A DNA stretch of 64,000 nucleotides from Excoecaria cochinchinensis (GCA_947683425.1 CANTUQ010000073.1:4808501-4872500), one strand, 5' to 3'; counted from the stretch's first letter, positions 45,442 through 55,685 are shown. Notes: generated by a model from the letters alone, not told the origin. Translations and numbers: made by a program.

Positions 45442-46035
45442 TAAGGTAAGTTAAAAGTCTAGCTGAGACTTAAAAATCAGAACTAAAACAATTTCTAACT
45501 TTATTCTCTTTTGTTTTGATTTTTGATGTTTAGTTATTTGCAGTTTCAGATCAGTTTTTCATTTCATGATCAATTTATGATTTGGGATAGTGTAGAGTGT
45601 GAGGGAATTATTTTTGTGTGGAATTTACATGGCCTCTGAATGTTAAAACCGAAAAAATTCATTTCACACGGCGGTGAGGAATTTCCATACCGCCGTGTGA
45701 TATTCTGATTTATGGAGTTGATTCCAGTAGCGTTTTACACGGCGGTAAGGTCATGCCATACCGCCGTGTAAATCGCAAATTTTAAAGACATCTGATTCCA
45801 GTAGCGGTTTACACGGCGGTAAGGTTCTTTCCATACCGCCGTGTAAAATGCAAAATTCTATTTTTTTTAAACCCTACAGTCGCCAGTTATTTCTTAGCAT
45901 TTTAAAACTTAAAACACACAGAACTTCTCTCTCTCGTCTCTCCAACCCAAGTTCTAAAAACCTTCATTGTGAATTAATTAAAATCACGTTTCAAGAACTT
46001 CTGTTACACATCTAGTCTGCGATTCTTCAAATCAA
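45442..46035 (+). other. Spacer with hairpins and presumed 5' exon of downstream gene
   Basis: There is no reading frame. It contains three TTTACACGGCGGTAAGG hairpins (45662-45848), then a CT-rich segment (ACTTCTCTCTCTCGTC near 45922) like a plant 5' UTR, ending at a GTAAGT splice-donor-like site at 46036. Confidence 0.55.
45662..45848 (+). repeat. Internal hairpin array in Athila, 3 units
   Basis: Units at about 45662 (CACACGG/CCGTGTG stem), 45734 and 45807 (TTTACACGG/CCGTGTAA stem) are separated by a shared GATTCCAGTAGCG spacer. They belong to the same family as the LTR arrays at 38355 and 49862, but lie between integrase and the downstream gene. Confidence 0.9.
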
Positions 46036-46702
46036 GTAAGTTTCTCTTCTTTCTTTTCTTTTAATTTTATTTCTATGTTGTTATGAGGTTTATGTCTTGT
46101 GCGATTCCTTTTTCTTTCTTTCTTTCTTTCTTTCTTCAAGAAATACGTGAATTGTGTGCTTTAATCTTTAAGTAATGGCTGGATTTTGTGTTTTAATTTT
46201 CAAATGGGGGCTGGTTTGGTGTTGTATTCCTTTAATTTTTGTTTTATTCCGTTAATTGGGGGCTGGATGTATGTGGCATTCTTTTGATTTGTGTGTTATG
46301 TCCTTAATTGGTGCCTAAATTTGTGTTTTATTCCCTTGAATTATATTGCCTTGTTTACTTGGTGGGTTGTTTGATGATAATTGAAAAAAAAAAATTGGGG
46401 GTAACAATTGCATGAGAGATGCTGGTTCTATATACAACAGTTTGTGCCCACCAAGTGTTTGACAAATTGCCTGAAAGAGTGTATATCTCATTCTTTCCTT
46501 TGCTATCAGACAATTTGCTGTAAAAATTGGTCAATCTTTTGGCTTCCATATGCTGGCCTTTGTCATTTTCAAAGTTTATCATTGTAGCACTGATGTCTCA
46601 ATGTTCTTCACATGGTTTTAGCTTAATTTCGGCTAGCCTGCTATTTTATTTGCACATTCCAGCCTTTGTTTCCCTTTTAATTGTGTTTCTTTATTGATGC
46701 AG
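46036..46702 (+). other. Predicted intron upstream of Athila env-position gene
   Basis: The donor is CAA|GTAAGT at 46036 and the acceptor is TTCTTTATTGATGCAG ending at 46702. Joining the flanks makes ATGGCTCC, so the start codon would be created by splicing. The interior is T-rich as in plant introns and includes a (CTTT)n run near 46108-46132. Splicing is inference from sequence alone. Confidence 0.6.
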
Positions 46703-47966
46703 TGGCTCCAAAAAGATCTAGATTAGACCAGGCATCATCTTCTCGGGATAGCTCAATACCCTCTTGGGTCCCAACCAGGTGCCACACCGCGTACCAATGT
46801 CTAACAAAGGCAACATTCCTACCCTCCACCTTTCTTAATTTTGATTCACTACGGAGCCTGGGGATAAATGACGAAATCAATGAGTTGATTGATGGGATAG
46901 GGTGGACAGAATTTTTTTAGAAAAAGGAGAAAGTTCACCCGAAGTTGACACGAGATTTCCTTGCAACCGTAGATTGCAAGATTGACAATGACGATGAAGA
47001 CGACCCCGGGGAGGTAACATTTTGGTTAAACAAGAGAAAACACACACTGACCTTCAATGAGTTCGCAGACGCCTTGGGTTTTCCAGTGGATGGAGCCCGC
47101 TATGTGCCAGACTTGGATAAACAAACCATTTGGAAATCAATTCGAGATCCAGTAACAGCTACACGATATGTTACTGGGCAATCCAAGGCACATCATCTTC
47201 GCGATCATGCATTGCAAATCTTGCACAGATTTTTTGTGCTCTCATTCTATGGACACGTTGAAGCAGTAGGAGTGGTGAATCAGGCTGAAGCCCTATTTTT
47301 ACACTGTATGGTCCACAGGATCAGGTTGAATGGAGCTTATTATTTATGAAAGAAGTTTGAGGACTTACGGGGAAATCCTAAGAAGGTGAAGAAAATAGCA
47401 ATAGGGTGGATAGTCACTATTCTAGCCAAGAGAGTAGGCCATAGTCCGTTAGGCACAGATCTGGGAAATATCAATCTTCTGGACTTCAAGATGCTGAAGA
47501 ATTTGGGGATCATTGTGGATGACCATCATTTTCATGATCAAGTCAGATTGTCCACCCGGGAAGAATACTTGTGCCTCATTGAAAGGGGTCGAGTACAGCT
47601 ACCAGTGGAAGGGGCTGAGGATGAGGATGAGCAGCAGAGGAGGCTGCAGGTGGAGCTGCCGCAGGACCCGCCCCAGCCATGCCAGCCTATGACTTCTCCC
47701 AGCTTACTACACATTTACAGGCTTTGCAAACTGGTAAAGCTCAGATTAATTCTCGCTTAGATCAGTGGGAGAGCTTTATGGAGGATACCCATGCTGAACA
47801 TGTTCAGCTTATGGGGCATTTGGACATGTATGAGCAGCAATTAGCCATGCAAGCACAGAGTTTGGCGAGGCTGGAGCATTCCATATACCTTTCTCGGCAG
47901 GAGCAGGAGCAATTTTACCAGATTATGAGGGATCGCTTCCCTCCACCACCACCTCTGGAAGAGTGA
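46703..47966 (+). pseudogene. Athila env-position ORF (Athila/plant transposon protein family)
   Basis: After the predicted acceptor the frame reads APKRSRLDQASS, a basic, possibly nuclear-targeting start. It continues with a domain resembling the protein encoded downstream of pol in Athila elements (KVHPKLTRDFLATV, LTFNEFADALGFP, FVLSFYGHVEAVG). Two in-frame stops (46918-46920 TAG; 47347-47349 TGA) and one frameshift near 47680-47700 break it. The last 95 residues (47679-47966) form a probable coiled coil and a proline run. I see no signal peptide or membrane segment, so calling it an envelope protein is not supported. Its function is unknown. Confidence 0.8.
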
Positions 47967-49692
47967 AAAAAGTTTCTGGGAGTTTTTCTGAACTTACATT
48001 TTGTTACTTTACTACTTCTTACTTTGGATTTCTTTTTGGTTAGATTACTTGCTGAGGACAGCAAGTTCGTAAGTGTGGGGTGAGAACTTGCTGTGAAATT
48101 ATAACCGAATGTGTCTAACCTTTAGTATTACTTTAGTACTTTAGTTATTTGTGTTGAATTTATTTACACTTTCGCACTTTATTTTTGCTTTAGTTATCCT
48201 TTCATTTTATTTTTGCTTTAGTTATGCTTTGTGTCATGCTGTGTTTTTTTGTTTTAATTATTTAAGTTGATTGATTTGAGTTGATTGATTTCTCTCATGA
48301 TTAGTTTAGTAAGCTCTTAAGTGTTATTCCAGTTTAATTTTCAAACTTGAATAAGTTATTTAAAGCATTTAGTTAACAAGAGAGTAAGTTTCTGTTTAAG
48401 AATTTTTCTTCCTAACATTGTTCAAACTAGAGCATACAATTAAAATTTCCAATATTGTGCACTCAGGCCAGTTTTTACAAGTCGAGAAAAATCAGCCATG
48501 AAATCTCTTGATCAGAAAGTTTTTAGAGCACTAGAACCTTCCTCATTGCCCTTCGAAACGATATAACAATTAAGGCATGAATTTTGACATGATTTAGGCA
48601 TCTTTCTTTGTTAAGTCACTTTAAATAAACTTTCTCCTACCTATGGAATTAACTACCCTTGTTAGCCAATTTGAGCCTAATTGAGTATGCTAAATGCGTA
48701 TTTCGAGAATCTTCTTGTTTGCACAACTTATTGTTACCATTAAACCTAAAAAGCCTTTAGCTTACCCTTATAGGAGAGTTGGCCACTCTAGGATTGTGGG
48801 GGATTGCTGTTGGAAAGTTTGGGTGATTGAGTTCATGTGGTGGTGTGAATGAGTTTCAATTTAATTAGCAAGAGCAAGTTATACTGAATGTTTTAGTAAG
48901 TTGGAAAGAAAAGAAAATGAAGATAATGCCCTTTGTGATTTGGTATAAAATTTGTAGCTGATTATAAGTTACTGAAATATTCAAGTGTGGGGTAGTTTAT
49001 CTTCTTTATAAAAAAAAAATTAAATAAATAAAGTTTATAGAAAAATTCAAGTGTGGGGTACCCTCTAGTGTAAAATAATATGTTTGGATGGTCAGGTTTG
49101 AGAAGGAAATTTCATTTTCTCATTTTCTTGTGATTCAAAATTTTTCATGGGAAATAACTAAGTCTTGGCAACTTTGGGTTAATTTGGAAGTAGGTTATGG
49201 AAAAATTTTATTGGGTAGCGGTAATAGTCGGTAGAGTGGCTGAATTTTTATCGATTTTCTAAACTCTTCTTATTAGCCATCACCGATCGAACCTTGCATT
49301 ACAACCTGTTTAAGACCTAATGATCATTTTTATGTCTTGATTTGTTCAGTGGAGATGACCTTCGGGTTCCAGTACCAAAGGAGAGGCCTATGGTGTTTCT
49401 AGTATTTCAATTGAGAAACCAGATGTGCATTCATGCACTAACTTATTTGGTCATTGATTGATTGGTGCTGGAATTTTAATTTTGAACATTATTAAAACTT
49501 TGGTTTTGGCCTTTGCACACACACACCGGAAATTTAATTGTATTCTCTTCTTTTGAGTTTTGTTTGAGCATGAATTTCTCTCAAGTGGAATTTACTAAGT
49601 GTTTTCTTGGTGTTTTGAATTTTCGATTTCTTGCTTGAAAATTGAGAAAGTTGGAATTGAAGAGGTATTTTACTCGAGGGCGAGCAAAAGCT
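47967..49692 (+). other. 3' region of Athila element
   Basis: Non-coding. It includes an 11-bp perfect hairpin (48058-48094) whose loop holds AAGTGTGGGGTG, and further AAGTGTGGGGTA motifs at 48983 and 49049. The stretch 48530-49440 is homologous to 51955-52760 in Tat element 2. Confidence 0.75.
48058..48094 (+). repeat. Perfect hairpin presenting a PPT-like loop
   Basis: ACAGCAAGTTC pairs exactly with GAACTTGCTGT. The 15-base loop contains AAGTGTGGGGTG, the same core as the PPT at 49693. It lies about 90 bases after the env-position frame ends. Confidence 0.8.
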
Positions 49693-49707
49693 AAGTGTGG
49701 GGTATTT
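49693..49707 (+). promoter_or_regulatory. Polypurine tract of Athila element
   Basis: AAGTGTGGGGTATTT directly precedes the 3' LTR start TGATAAGTTC, as in other Athila elements. Confidence 0.88.
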
Positions 49708-51293
49708 TGATAAGTTCAAAATATATGTTGTTTTTATGTGAATTCCCAGCTTACTTTTGAGTTTAGAAGTTCCTATTTTAGTATATTTTTGTGAAAGTTT
49801 TATTAGATATTATCCTGTATACTAAAGTGAGATTTTATGTTGTTTTTGGAGCTTTTAGGAAGCTTACACGGCGGTAAGGAACATCCATACCGCCGTGTAC
49901 CACGAAAATGTCACAATGCAGTAGAAGGGAATTACACGGCGGTGAGGAATCCTCATACCGCCGTGTACAACGGGAATCATCACTTACGTAAGTAGTTACA
50001 CGGCGGTGAGGAACCCTCATACCGCCGTGTAAAGCGTAAATTGCCAACAATTATGGCACTGGACACTCGGAACAAAAATTCAAGATTGTTGACCAGAGGC
50101 CATTTACACGGCGGTGAGGAATTCTCATACCGCCGTGTAACCTGCATATAAACAAGATCTGCACAAAATCGAAGACTTTGAGGCCACCTTTTGACTTTGA
50201 ATGGTTATTTAGGGACTGAAGTTAGACATTAAGGGGGTCGATTTTTCTGGGAACGAAAGTGAGATTTATTTTTCTCTGCAACTTAAGTTGAGATTTTTCA
50301 TATAGTTTTATAATTAATTTAAGCTGTTGTTATTTTAATCTGGAAGGAATAATCAAAGAGAGTGGGAGGTTATTATTCATTTTTGAAGTTTTGAGAACAG
50401 ATTGAACGGGAAGAACATCAATTTTATTATTGTAAGAATTTCATTTTCAGATCTCAAATGGGTAATATCAACTTCTCTCTATTTAATTCAGTTTTTATTT
50501 CAATTATGAGTGAGTAGTTCCTTTTCTTGTTAAGGGATGCCTTGAATCCCTAATAACCATATGAATGCTTTGTGTGGATTGATTTATGCATATGCTTCAG
50601 TTTTATCTTCTCTGAATTAATCTGTTTGTTATTGAAATTAATGCCAGTTTAAGATTGATCTGCTGTGATAATCTTTGATTGTATTCATTTCATGAACTTA
50701 CACATACTCTGTTCTATTTCTATCGATTTTCATTAATTTGATTAATTCGAGATGGTAGTTAAATCTGTGGATCTCTATTTTAATAGGTTCAGAATTGTAG
50801 AAGATAATTGAGCTTTGATATCTTAATCCGGGATGGTAGGATCATCTAAGCTTAGGACTTAAGACCTGTTTCGATGCTAAAATATGTGCTGACTCCAGGG
50901 TGGTAGTCGCATGTGTTAGAAAAGCTGGATCCGAAAGGCAGGCTATGGTATAGGCTAGGTTGTTCACTAATTTGCATATGTGATTGATAAGTTGAAGCAT
51001 TTACATGGCGTTATTGGGGAGGATGGGTATTCCTCGACAAGATCTTTTAAGTTATTTCATAAAATCTGTAGTAGTATTGATTCTTTTAATATTCTTGAAT
51101 TAGTGATTTCATCAATTATATTTCTGAATTTATTTCTTAAATAATTCATCACATCAAACAATTGGGAATTCTTTAGCATACATTTAATTGTTAAAATTTA
51201 CGCAACACAGTCCCTTGGGTTCGATAACTTGTGGTCTTAATTATACATCACTATATTACTTGCCGATTCAGTACACTTGCTGAGGCCGCGTCA
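49708..51293 (+). repeat. 3' LTR of Athila element
   Basis: The 1586-bp LTR matches 38201-39789 with few differences, among them a shorter G-run near 50233. Four hairpins lie at 49862-50141, less decayed than in the 5' LTR, and TATAAA is at 50147-50152. Confidence 0.95.
49862..50141 (+). repeat. Hairpin array in Athila 3' LTR, 4 units
   Basis: The same four units as the 5' LTR array. Here units 3 and 4 keep intact ACACGGCGGT arms, while the 5' LTR has ACATGGTGGT and ACACGGCAGT. The 5' copies therefore decayed after insertion. Confidence 0.92.
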
Positions 51294-51298
51294 GGCAC

Positions 51299-51910
51299 CT
51301 CTCAATAAGACTATTGCTGGCCCCGCAAGTCCAAGAGTTGGTTACTATGATAATAGCAGTGGTACTCAAAGGGCAATGAAAGTGTCAGCAATTGAAACGG
51401 ATCAGAGGCACTACTCTAATTTGGGCAGATCCTTGTCTTGGGTACTCAATAGATTGATAAAGGAAGGTAAGCTATAGCCACTACCTTCTAAGCCTACCAG
51501 AAACCAGGGACAATCCAATCACAAGGCCGATCAGTATTGTGCCTTCCACCAGCACACTGGGCATATGACGGACAATTGTGTGAGGCTAAGGCATGAGATT
51601 CAAGATCTGATCGATAATAAATAGATTACTAATCCAGAACGCCGCAAGAAATAGGGGAGGAAACCTTCTAGTAGATATGCTTTTCATATTTGAACTTTTT
51701 TCAGTCTTGATGTATGCAATACTGTTTACATTAACTATATTAATGGCTTTTTGTTTATGTTCTAATGATTTCATTATGCATGATCACAATCACAAGTCAT
51801 TTACATTTCAAATTAACTTAATGAATACTCCTTCATGTAATCTCGAGATCCTGTAGCATCTGATATAGCTCCTGAAGAGAGGAAAATCCTGAGAGCTGAA
51901 AATAAAAATA
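51299..51910 (+). pseudogene. gag: Gag zinc knuckle and C-terminal remnant, Tat element 2
   Basis: Continuing the frame of 37801-38200, this encodes sequence matching element 1 gag residues 385-476 (YSNLGRSLSWVLNRL; then CAFHQHTGHMTDNC, a zinc-knuckle variant). Stops occur at 51475 (TAG) and 51621. After a jump, 51780-51900 encodes HDHNHKSFTFQIN and following residues that match the C-terminal tail of the element 1 gag-protease frame (about residues 1048-1099). The protease and G-patch between them are deleted. Element 2 is thus an internal-deletion derivative of a relative of element 1. Confidence 0.78.
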
Positions 51911-51954
51911 GAAAGTAGTGAAAAGGAAAAAACTAGATGCAATTAGGGGATTGG

Positions 51955-52760
51955 ATAAAAACTCACTAAGAGCACTAGAACCTTTCTGATTACCCGTCAA
52001 AGCGATCCTTGGATAAGACAGAACCTAGAAAATGATTTAGGCAGCCCTTCTTTCTATAGCTCTCTAAATGACTATTTTATACCTTTATTTAGCAATCGCT
52101 TGTTAGCCCGTTGAGCCTTTATGGAGGTATGCTAAATGCGTGCCAATTTTGTTGTTACACACGTTAAAACTATCCCTTCGCCTAAAAATGATTTTTGCCT
52201 CCCCTTACAAGAATGGCCGCTCTAGTAAGAACGGATGTACATCATTGACAATTCTACATCATTGACAATTCTTTGGGTTATCAAAAATCGCCCTAGTAAG
52301 GATGAGTTTACACTTTGGGAAGAGGGTTTTAATTATGCGCAAAGACATGAGCTCGCAAAAAAAAAAAAAAAAAAGCTCAGGATAATAACCACTTGACGAG
52401 TTTCGACGATTACCTTTTTATGCTGATCCTGATGAGTTAGGATATTATCGAGGCTAAATTCAAGAATACCTTTGCAATTGCAATTGAGCTAAGAACGATT
52501 CATCCATCAGTCGAGTAAATATTGCAGCCATTTTTCTCTAGCGACTTGATCCTCCTTTGATAGCCATCTACCTAAGCCTGACGTTACAACCAAAGTAAGA
52601 CCTTTTGATTCTTGGTTCAGTCTTATCCAGTTAGCAAAGATGACCTTCTAATAAGGTTCAGCACGTAGGAAGAGGCATACGGTGTTTCTTGAGCTTCAAG
52701 CGGGGAGCCACGAGTGCATTTATGCATTTGAGTTAAATAGTCTCGTCCCCAATGTTGCAT
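51955..52760 (+). other. Athila-3'-like sequence inside Tat element 2
   Basis: Shared landmarks in the same order with 48530-49440 of the Athila element are AGAGCACTAGAACCTT, ATGATTTAGGCA, TTGTTAGCC...TTGAGCCT, TATGCTAAATGCGT, GATGACCTT and a TGGTGTTTCT block. Similarity is diverged but collinear over about 800 bases. Element 1 shows no counterpart between integrase and its repeats. Confidence 0.7.
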
Positions 52761-53675
52761 CTAGAATGTGCTTAAAGAAAGAAAGAAAAAAGAAAAAAGA
52801 AAAAAGAGCATCATGGGCAAAAACATTAAGAGAAGAGAGAAAATTTTCAACCATGAAACCTAAGAGAACTGGTTGATAACAGGAGTTTGATGGATCCATC
52901 TCGAGATTAGATAGGGTCTTGTATTTTTTAGATTAATGCCAAATGATGATCATGCGTTATGAAATCAGACTAAAACATATATATTTATATAATAATATTT
53001 TAATGTAAGCAAAGCACTTTATCTTGCATAGTCAAAATGGTTTAAGTTCCAGTATAAAAAGTAGTGCATTATTTTTTCTTCGCATATGTGCAATTTACTA
53101 TAAGTGGCCTTCATTGCCATCTTCATCTTGATGCTTCAGTAGGCTTACCCCGATATCGGCTTCGAGCTATTCGTCAGCACAAAATCTATATGACCATTAT
53201 TCAAAAATCGAAAAGGATTTTAGCCCTTCAAAAAAAAAGGAAAAGGCCGTTAGAGATGAAAACCGTAATTGGCTCTCTAAGCAAAAGTTAGGCCAAAGGG
53301 CAGGGTGAAAAACCTGGAAACAGGCAGTCTGCACTACAAAAAAATTATGAAATAAATAAAAGCCGTTGGATTGGGTTGGGTCCACTCCAGGCAAAAGTTA
53401 GGCACTGGGTTATGTGAAAATCCCCCAAGGGACGCATTTCCCAAGAAGAAAAGCTAGTGTGAAAATCCACAAGGGACGCATTACCTTTAAAACAATGACT
53501 TCCAATGCCTGGAGCAATAAGGCGACATACTTTGGATGATCTTCCTTTCAGCCAGATAAGGCATAATTCAGGACATGGGTCAGAATCACGGGCATTTGCT
53601 CATTGATCGGGGGGCAAAGATGCACACCTGACGGTTCTCTTTGAAGAGTTTACGGGTCAGAGTCCCTAACTAAAG
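52761..53675 (+). other. 3' region of Tat element 2 upstream of SINE cluster
   Basis: Non-coding. It shares with element 1, in reverse, blocks such as GCAAAAGTTAGGC (about 53282 and 53392), AACCTGGAAACAGGCAGTCTGC (about 53311) and AAGGGACGCATT (about 53429 and 53471). The Athila-like stretch ends before it. Confidence 0.7.
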
Positions 53676-53845
53676 TGTAACGACCGAGGGCTATCCCCGG
53701 AACATATCCCGTCGGGCCTTCCCTGCGCGTCGTACTCAGAGTCTTCGCACCTCCCCTAGTGCGTTTTTGCCTTCCATGGGATTCGAACCAAGGACCTGGG
53801 GAACTTAAGCCCTTAATTCATAGAATCCCACTACCATTCTTTTTT
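53676..53845 (-). mobile_element. tRNA-derived SINE, copy 1
   Basis: On the minus strand this runs from AATGGTAGTGG to the 3' end CCTCGGTCGTTACA at 53676. It has the B box GGTTCGAATCC intact (read from GGATTCGAACC). The extreme 5' end with half of the A box is missing. A short A-tract of copy 2 separates the two copies. Confidence 0.7.
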
Positions 53846-54012
53846 GTAACGACCGAGGGCTATCCCCGGAACATATCCCGTTGGGCCTTCCCTGCGCGTC
53901 GTACTCAGAGTCTTCGCACCTCCCCTAGTGCGTTTTTGCCTTCCATGGGATTCAAACCAAGGACCTGGGGAACTTAAGCCCTTAATTCATAGAATCCCAC
54001 TACCATTAGGCT
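53845..54012 (-). mobile_element. tRNA-derived SINE, copy 2 (left arm of palindrome)
   Basis: A full-length minus-strand copy with A box TAGCCTAATGG near its 5' end. Its B box is mutated (GATTCAAACC on plus), and it has a short A tail at 53839-53845. It is head-to-head with copy 3. Confidence 0.72.
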
Positions 54013-54180
54013 AGCCTAATGGTAGTGGGATTCTATGAATTAAGGGCTTAAGTTCCCCAGGTCCTTGGTTCGAATCCCATGGAAGGCAAAAACGCACTAG
54101 GGGAGGTGCGAAGACTCTGAGTACGACGCGCAGGGAAGGCCCGACGGGATATGTTCCGGGGATAGCCCTCGGTCGTTACA
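54013..54180 (+). mobile_element. tRNA-derived SINE, copy 3 (right arm of palindrome)
   Basis: Plus strand. A box TAGCCTAATGG overlaps the centre (54012-54022) and B box GGTTCGAATCC is at 54067-54077. A tRNA-unrelated body ends GGTCGTTACA. The pol III boxes identify a SINE of the tRNA-derived class. I suspect an Au-like family but cannot confirm it. Confidence 0.75.
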
Positions 54181-54534
54181 TAAAGATGCCATTTCTAGTT
54201 CCTTAGGGGGCATGGTGGAGCAGCCAAGCCATATCCTCAACGGATCCTTAACCACTCAGGACATGGTCTATCCATTTTTGCATGCATTTCATACCATTTT
54301 TTTAGCAAACATCTGCATATGGCCATTTACACTTGCATATATTCCTGTGCACACAGCTTTGCAGGAAAAGTCCAAATGATGGCCACAAACATAAAAGCTA
54401 GTCAAGGACGACAACATTAGCACTCACCCTTGCTGGACAATCAGGTCAAGATAGAATCTACGCCGGCAAATCTCTGAGACCTCTTAAGAGGCAATTCTCC
54501 GAGGTCTCTTAAGAGACAAATCTCTTTTTCCTGC

Positions 54535-55510
54535 ACTTTTAGTAGTCTGTAGTAGACTCGGTGCAGTCCTCTTACACTTTTAGTAGTCTGTAGCAGACTC
54601 GGTGCAGTCCTCTTGCACTTTTAGTAGTCTATAGCAGACTCGGTGCAGTCCTCTTGCAGTTTTAGTAGTCTGTAGCAGACTCGGTGCAGTCCTCTTGCAC
54701 TTTTAGTAGTCTGTAGCAGACTCCGTACAGTCCTCTTGCACTTTTAGTAGTCTGTAGCAGACTCGGTGCAGTCCTCTTGCAATTTTAGTAGTCTATAGCA
54801 GACTCGGTGCAGTCCTCTTGCACTTTTAGTGGTCTATAGCAGACTCAGTGCAGTCCTCTTTTTGCACTTTTATTAGTCTGTAGCAGACTCGGTACAGTCC
54901 TCTCTTGCACTTTTAGTAGTCTGTAGTAGACTCGGTGCAGTTCTCTTTTTGCACTTTTAGTAGTCTGTAGCAGACTTGGTGCAGTCCTCTTTTTGCACTT
55001 TTAGTAGTCTGTAGCAGACTCGGTGTAGTCCTCCTTTTGCGCTTTTTGTAGTCTGTAGCAGACTCGGCTCATCGCCATTTGCAGATGGCAGCTGCACTTT
55101 TAGTAGTCTGTAGCAGACTCGGTGTAGTCCTCCTTTTGCGCTTTTTGTAGTCTGTAGCAGACTCGGCACATCGTCATTTGCGGATGGCAGCTGCACTTTT
55201 AGTAGTCTGTAGCAAACTCGGTGCAGTCCTCCTTTTGCGCTTTTTGAAGTCTTATCAGCGACTCGGCGCATCGTCATCTACGGATGACACCTGCACTTTC
55301 AGTAGTCTTGTCAGCGACTCGGTGCACTCCTTCTCCTGCATTTTGTAGTCTTGTCAGCGACTCGATGCATCGTCATCTGTAGATGGCTCTTGCACTTTTG
55401 GTAGTCTGTAGTAGACTCGGTGTGGCCCTTTGAAGAGAACATTTCTCGCGTTTTGTAAGTCTGTAGCAGACCCGGCGCATCACCGTCCTAAGATGGTTCC
55501 CGGCACTTCA
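54535..55510 (+). repeat. Tandem repeat array, AGTCTGTAGCAGACT type, Tat element 2
   Basis: Over twenty units of about 40-43 bases contain CACTTTTAGTAGTCTGTAGC followed by AGACTCGGTGCAGTCCT. The core AGTCTG-TAG-CAGACT is self-complementary. Toward the PPT the units shift to GTCTTGTCAGCGACTC variants. The array is the reversed counterpart of 19922-20475 in element 1. Confidence 0.92.
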
Positions 55511-55670
55511 TAGTCCTGTCAATGACTCAGTGCAACTCAAGTGGATATCTCATAGTTCAGATCATAACATTGTTCCCGATGGAGCAGCTGGAAGGCTGTC
55601 GCCTCAGGTACGCGTTTCTTTCCCTTTTCTGAATTTTGGCTCACCTAGGCACCCACGCACTAGTCTCCCC

Positions 55671-55685
55671 AAAATTGGGGGCAAC
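55671..55685 (+). promoter_or_regulatory. Polypurine tract of Tat element 2
   Basis: AAAATTGGGGGCAAC abuts the 3' LTR start and is identical to the PPT of element 1. Confidence 0.9.

Larger units (their letters stand above)
38201..51293 (+). mobile_element. Athila-type LTR retrotransposon, full length
   Basis: The 13,093-bp plus-strand element is flanked by GGCAC at 38196-38200 and 51294-51298. It has two LTRs of about 1.59 kb, a tRNA-Asp-type PBS, gag-protease, RT-RNase H, integrase, a further spliced-looking gene in the env position and a PPT. LTRs are highly similar, suggesting a fairly recent insertion. Several in-frame stops and two frameshifts disable it. Confidence 0.96.
53845..54180. 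repeat. 336-bp near-perfect palindrome
   Basis: Positions x and 54025-x are complementary throughout, with about two mismatches and no spacer. The centre is TTAGGCTAGCCTAA. The three-copy SINE block 53676-54180 is bounded by TAAAG on both sides (53671-53675 and 54181-54185), as if inserted as one unit. Confidence 0.9.

Noticed and set aside
46703..47966. Host gene captured by the Athila element
   Set aside because: The position after integrase and resemblance to the protein found there in other Athila elements favour an element gene. Capture cannot be excluded without a search.
54012..54090. Possible functional tRNA gene
   Set aside because: A and B boxes are present, but there is no cloverleaf with an anticodon arm or acceptor stem. 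It is the tRNA-related head of a SINE.
53676..54180. Foldback DNA transposon explanation for the inverted block
   Set aside because: Pol III boxes, a short A tail and an additional tandem copy fit SINEs better, although the flanking TAAAG alone would suit either.
54535..55510. CRISPR-like regular repeats with short spacers
   Set aside because: Units are contiguous tandem repeats in a retrotransposon 3' UTR, with no distinct spacers, in a plant nuclear context.
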